From: Thermoflexales bacterium
Lineage (GTDB): Bacteria; Chloroflexota; Anaerolineae; B4-G1; SLSP01
Reading direction: 5' to 3'
Assembly (NCBI GenBank): GCA_007130345.1
Contig: SLSP01000011.1
Location: forward strand, 1 to 7,182
Length of the DNA stretch: 7,182 nt
This document shows, piece after piece, positions 6,708 through 7,182 of the stretch. The translations under genes were made by a program, and so were the position numbers. The stretch's first letter is position 1. Each line of letters opens with the position of its first letter. The notes beneath the pieces are model-generated. The model was given only the letters and a program-made list of their open reading frames with translations, was not told where the DNA came from and made no database searches.

Positions 6708-6766
6708 GGAAATATCGCATCCGCTGCCGCCCCAACACCCCGGACTAACGTTCCTGTTGATTCCAA
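6704..6766 (-). CDS. Possible 20-codon leader ORF coupled to the response regulator
   Basis: A TTG-started ORF of 20 codons (ESTGTLVRGVGAAADAIFP after the initiator) is preceded by AAGGAG at 6774-6779 on the minus strand with 7-nt spacing. This is the best ribosome-binding site near the regulator. Its TGA stop overlaps the regulator's TTG start as TTGA, the classic geometry of translational coupling. The peptide matches nothing I recognise and may have no function beyond bringing ribosomes to the regulator. The alternatives are chance or a sequencing frameshift that separates the true start from the receiver domain. Confidence 0.35.
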   Translation of the reverse strand: MESTGTLVRGVGAAADAIFP

Positions 6767-6791
6767 AGGTTCACTCCTTCTTCAATGGCGG

Positions 6792-6824
6792 TTACTATAA
6801 TGTGGGTCCTCTGAAAAAGTCCAA
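6792..6824 (-). promoter_or_regulatory. Candidate promoter for the response regulator
   Basis: On the minus strand, TTGGAC (6819-6824) lies 19 bp before TATAGT (6794-6799), which has one mismatch to the TATAAT consensus. The spacing is longer than ideal. It lies in the first AT-rich stretch upstream of the regulator and about 13 bp before the AAGGAG site, which would leave a very short leader. The -35 element overlaps the palindrome at 6821-6839. Confidence 0.3.
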
Positions 6825-6901
6825 AAATCCGATTTTTCCACACGCGACCTACTACCTATATCAAATTCGCACGCGGAAAATCTATCTATCTTAATTTTTC
6901 C
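6821..6901. repeat. Cluster of four GATTTTTCC-like motifs upstream of the response regulator
   Basis: Copies are GATTTTTGG on the minus strand (6821-6829), GATTTTTCC on plus (6831-6839), GATTTTCC on minus (6875-6882) and AATTTTTCC on plus (6893-6901). The first two form a palindrome centred on 6830 (AAAAATC-C-GATTTTT). The arrangement resembles an operator array, possibly for autoregulation by the adjacent regulator. Short AT-rich motifs recur by chance in AT-rich DNA, so this is tentative. Confidence 0.3.
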
Positions 6902-6932
6902 TAGCGTCTTTGCACCTTTGCGTTAGTTTTTT
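6901..6932 (+). repeat. CTTTGC direct repeat in an imperfect hairpin followed by T6
   Basis: CTTTGC occurs at 6908-6913 and 6916-6921 (period 8) inside GCGTCTTTGCACCTTTGCGTT. This resembles the GCGTCTTTGCGCCTTTGCG-type short repeats that I recall scattered in intergenic DNA of cyanobacteria and some other phyla. The flanks CTAGCG (6901-6906) and CGTTAG (6921-6926) pair with one G-U, and TTTTTT follows (6927-6932). It could therefore also act as a weak rightward terminator, although no gene upstream on the plus strand obviously needs one. Confidence 0.35.
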
Positions 6933-7021
6933 CAATAGAGCCATGCAAGTATACCAAAGTCTCACCAAACAAGCAAGCACATATCTGCCACGCGTGAAGC
7001 GTCAACCGTCAAAACCCGCTA

Positions 7022-7045
7022 CGCCGATGATTGAAACCATCGGCG
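7022..7045. repeat. Perfect 8-bp inverted repeat
   Basis: CGCCGATG (7022-7029) and CATCGGCG (7038-7045) pair across an 8-nt loop ATTGAAAC. No T-run follows on either strand. It lies upstream of the candidate promoter at 7071-7099 and could be a regulator-binding site or a stray hairpin. Confidence 0.4.
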
Positions 7046-7070
7046 GCTCGATATTGCTCAAAATCCAGCC

Positions 7071-7099
7071 TTGCCCTTCTTTCCATCTTGCCTTATACT
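7071..7099 (+). promoter_or_regulatory. Candidate sigma-70-type promoter for a gene beyond the right edge
   Basis: TTGCCC (7071-7076, 4/6 of consensus) and TATACT (7094-7099, 5/6) are separated by exactly 17 bp. Transcription would begin near 7106 and run out of the window. It would pass a bulged CCGGGGGC/GCCCCGG hairpin (7129-7136 with 7146-7152) and a GGGAGG (7155-7160) that could serve a nearby start codon, although none is visible at good spacing before the end. Confidence 0.35.
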
Positions 7100-7128
7100 T
7101 GTTACAAGGCATTATTAGCCGAGCATCG

Positions 7129-7152
7129 CCGGGGGCGTTTTGATTGCCCCGG
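7129..7152 (+). promoter_or_regulatory. GC-rich leader hairpin near right edge
   Basis: CCGGGGGC (7129-7136) pairs with GCCCCGG (7146-7152) with one bulged G, around GTTTTGATT. A second small stem GGCTT/AAGCC (7159-7163 with 7167-7171) follows. Together they could form a structured 5' leader downstream of the candidate promoter at 7071-7099. I do not recognise a known riboswitch class. Confidence 0.3.
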
Positions 7153-7182
7153 TCGGGAGGCTTGCAAAGCCGCTCACCCCTA

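Larger units (their letters stand above)
6767..7182. other. Gene-free AT-richer right end
   Basis: No credible gene is seen here. Open frames on the plus strand (for example 6910-7143) lack ribosome-binding sites and recognisable domains. The region changes from GC-rich coding DNA to AT-richer DNA at about 6770 and returns to GC-rich near 7120. It holds the regulator's upstream signals, the repeats listed separately, and an 8-bp inverted repeat CGCCGATG/CATCGGCG (7022-7029 with 7038-7045). Confidence 0.6.

Noticed and set aside
6718..6720. ATG on the minus strand as the response-regulator start
   Set aside because: It is 13 bases upstream of the TTG and out of frame with the receiver domain.
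6384..6800. 138-codon plus-strand ORF opposite the response regulator
   Set aside because: It is antisense to the conserved receiver domain, His-rich, without a ribosome-binding site.
6796..6801. Perfect TATAAT on the plus strand
   Set aside because: No -35-like hexamer lies 16-18 bp upstream, there is no extended -10, and no plus-strand gene follows closely. The same bases fit a minus-strand -10 better.
7030..7037. ATTGAAAC, resembling the end of many CRISPR repeats
   Set aside because: It occurs once, as the loop of an inverted repeat. No second copy at CRISPR spacing and no spacer array are present.
6910..7143. 77-codon plus-strand ORF in the right-hand spacer
   Set aside because: It begins with a TTG inside the CTTTGC repeat, has no Shine-Dalgarno site, and shows no domain or signal-peptide pattern.

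Overview
The window is GC-rich DNA with tight gene packing, apart from one gap of about 345 bp and an AT-richer right end. No rRNA, tRNA or phage marker fixes the host. The gene types fit a free-living heterotroph rich in sugar transporters and HisKA_3/LuxR-type two-component systems. These are a ChvE/GguAB-type sugar importer, a cytosolic histidine kinase with an N-terminal ABC domain, and a receiver-HTH-receiver regulator. My best guess is Chloroflexota (Anaerolineae-like), with low confidence and as inference only.

Layout: (1) bases 1-3706, plus strand, hold a multiple-monosaccharide ABC importer. It consists of the 3' part of the ChvE/XylF-like binding protein, a strong intercistronic hairpin, the two-domain ATPase (GguA/MmsA/XylG type), and the permease (GguB/MmsB/XylH type). 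The permease starts at ATG 2522, with its Shine-Dalgarno site overlapping the ATPase stop. (2) Bases 3707-4051 hold no convincing gene but several perfect inverted repeats, two of them mutually exclusive, and one only 20 bp before the next start codon. (3) Bases 4052-5632, plus strand, encode a soluble histidine kinase whose sensory half is a sugar-importer-type ABC ATPase domain. That domain keeps Walker A but has lost the catalytic glutamate, the H-loop histidine and the signature glycines. (4) Bases 5646-6707, minus strand, convergent, encode a response regulator with the unusual order REC - LuxR HTH - REC and a TTG start. A possible 20-codon leader ORF with a good Shine-Dalgarno site overlaps that start. 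(5) Bases 6708-7182 are gene-free. They hold candidate promoters on both strands, a cluster of GATTTTTCC-like motifs, a CTTTGC repeat resembling dispersed intergenic repeats, and a hairpin-bearing leader that may belong to a gene beyond the right edge.

Working model (inference): the importer brings sugars in, and the kinase's ABC-like domain senses transporter activity or cytosolic ATP in place of a membrane sensor. It may dock on the permease as GguA does. The kinase then signals to the double-receiver regulator encoded next to it. The kinase is the most novel object here: a degenerate ABC ATPase apparently recruited as the input domain of a two-component system beside a homologous transporter.
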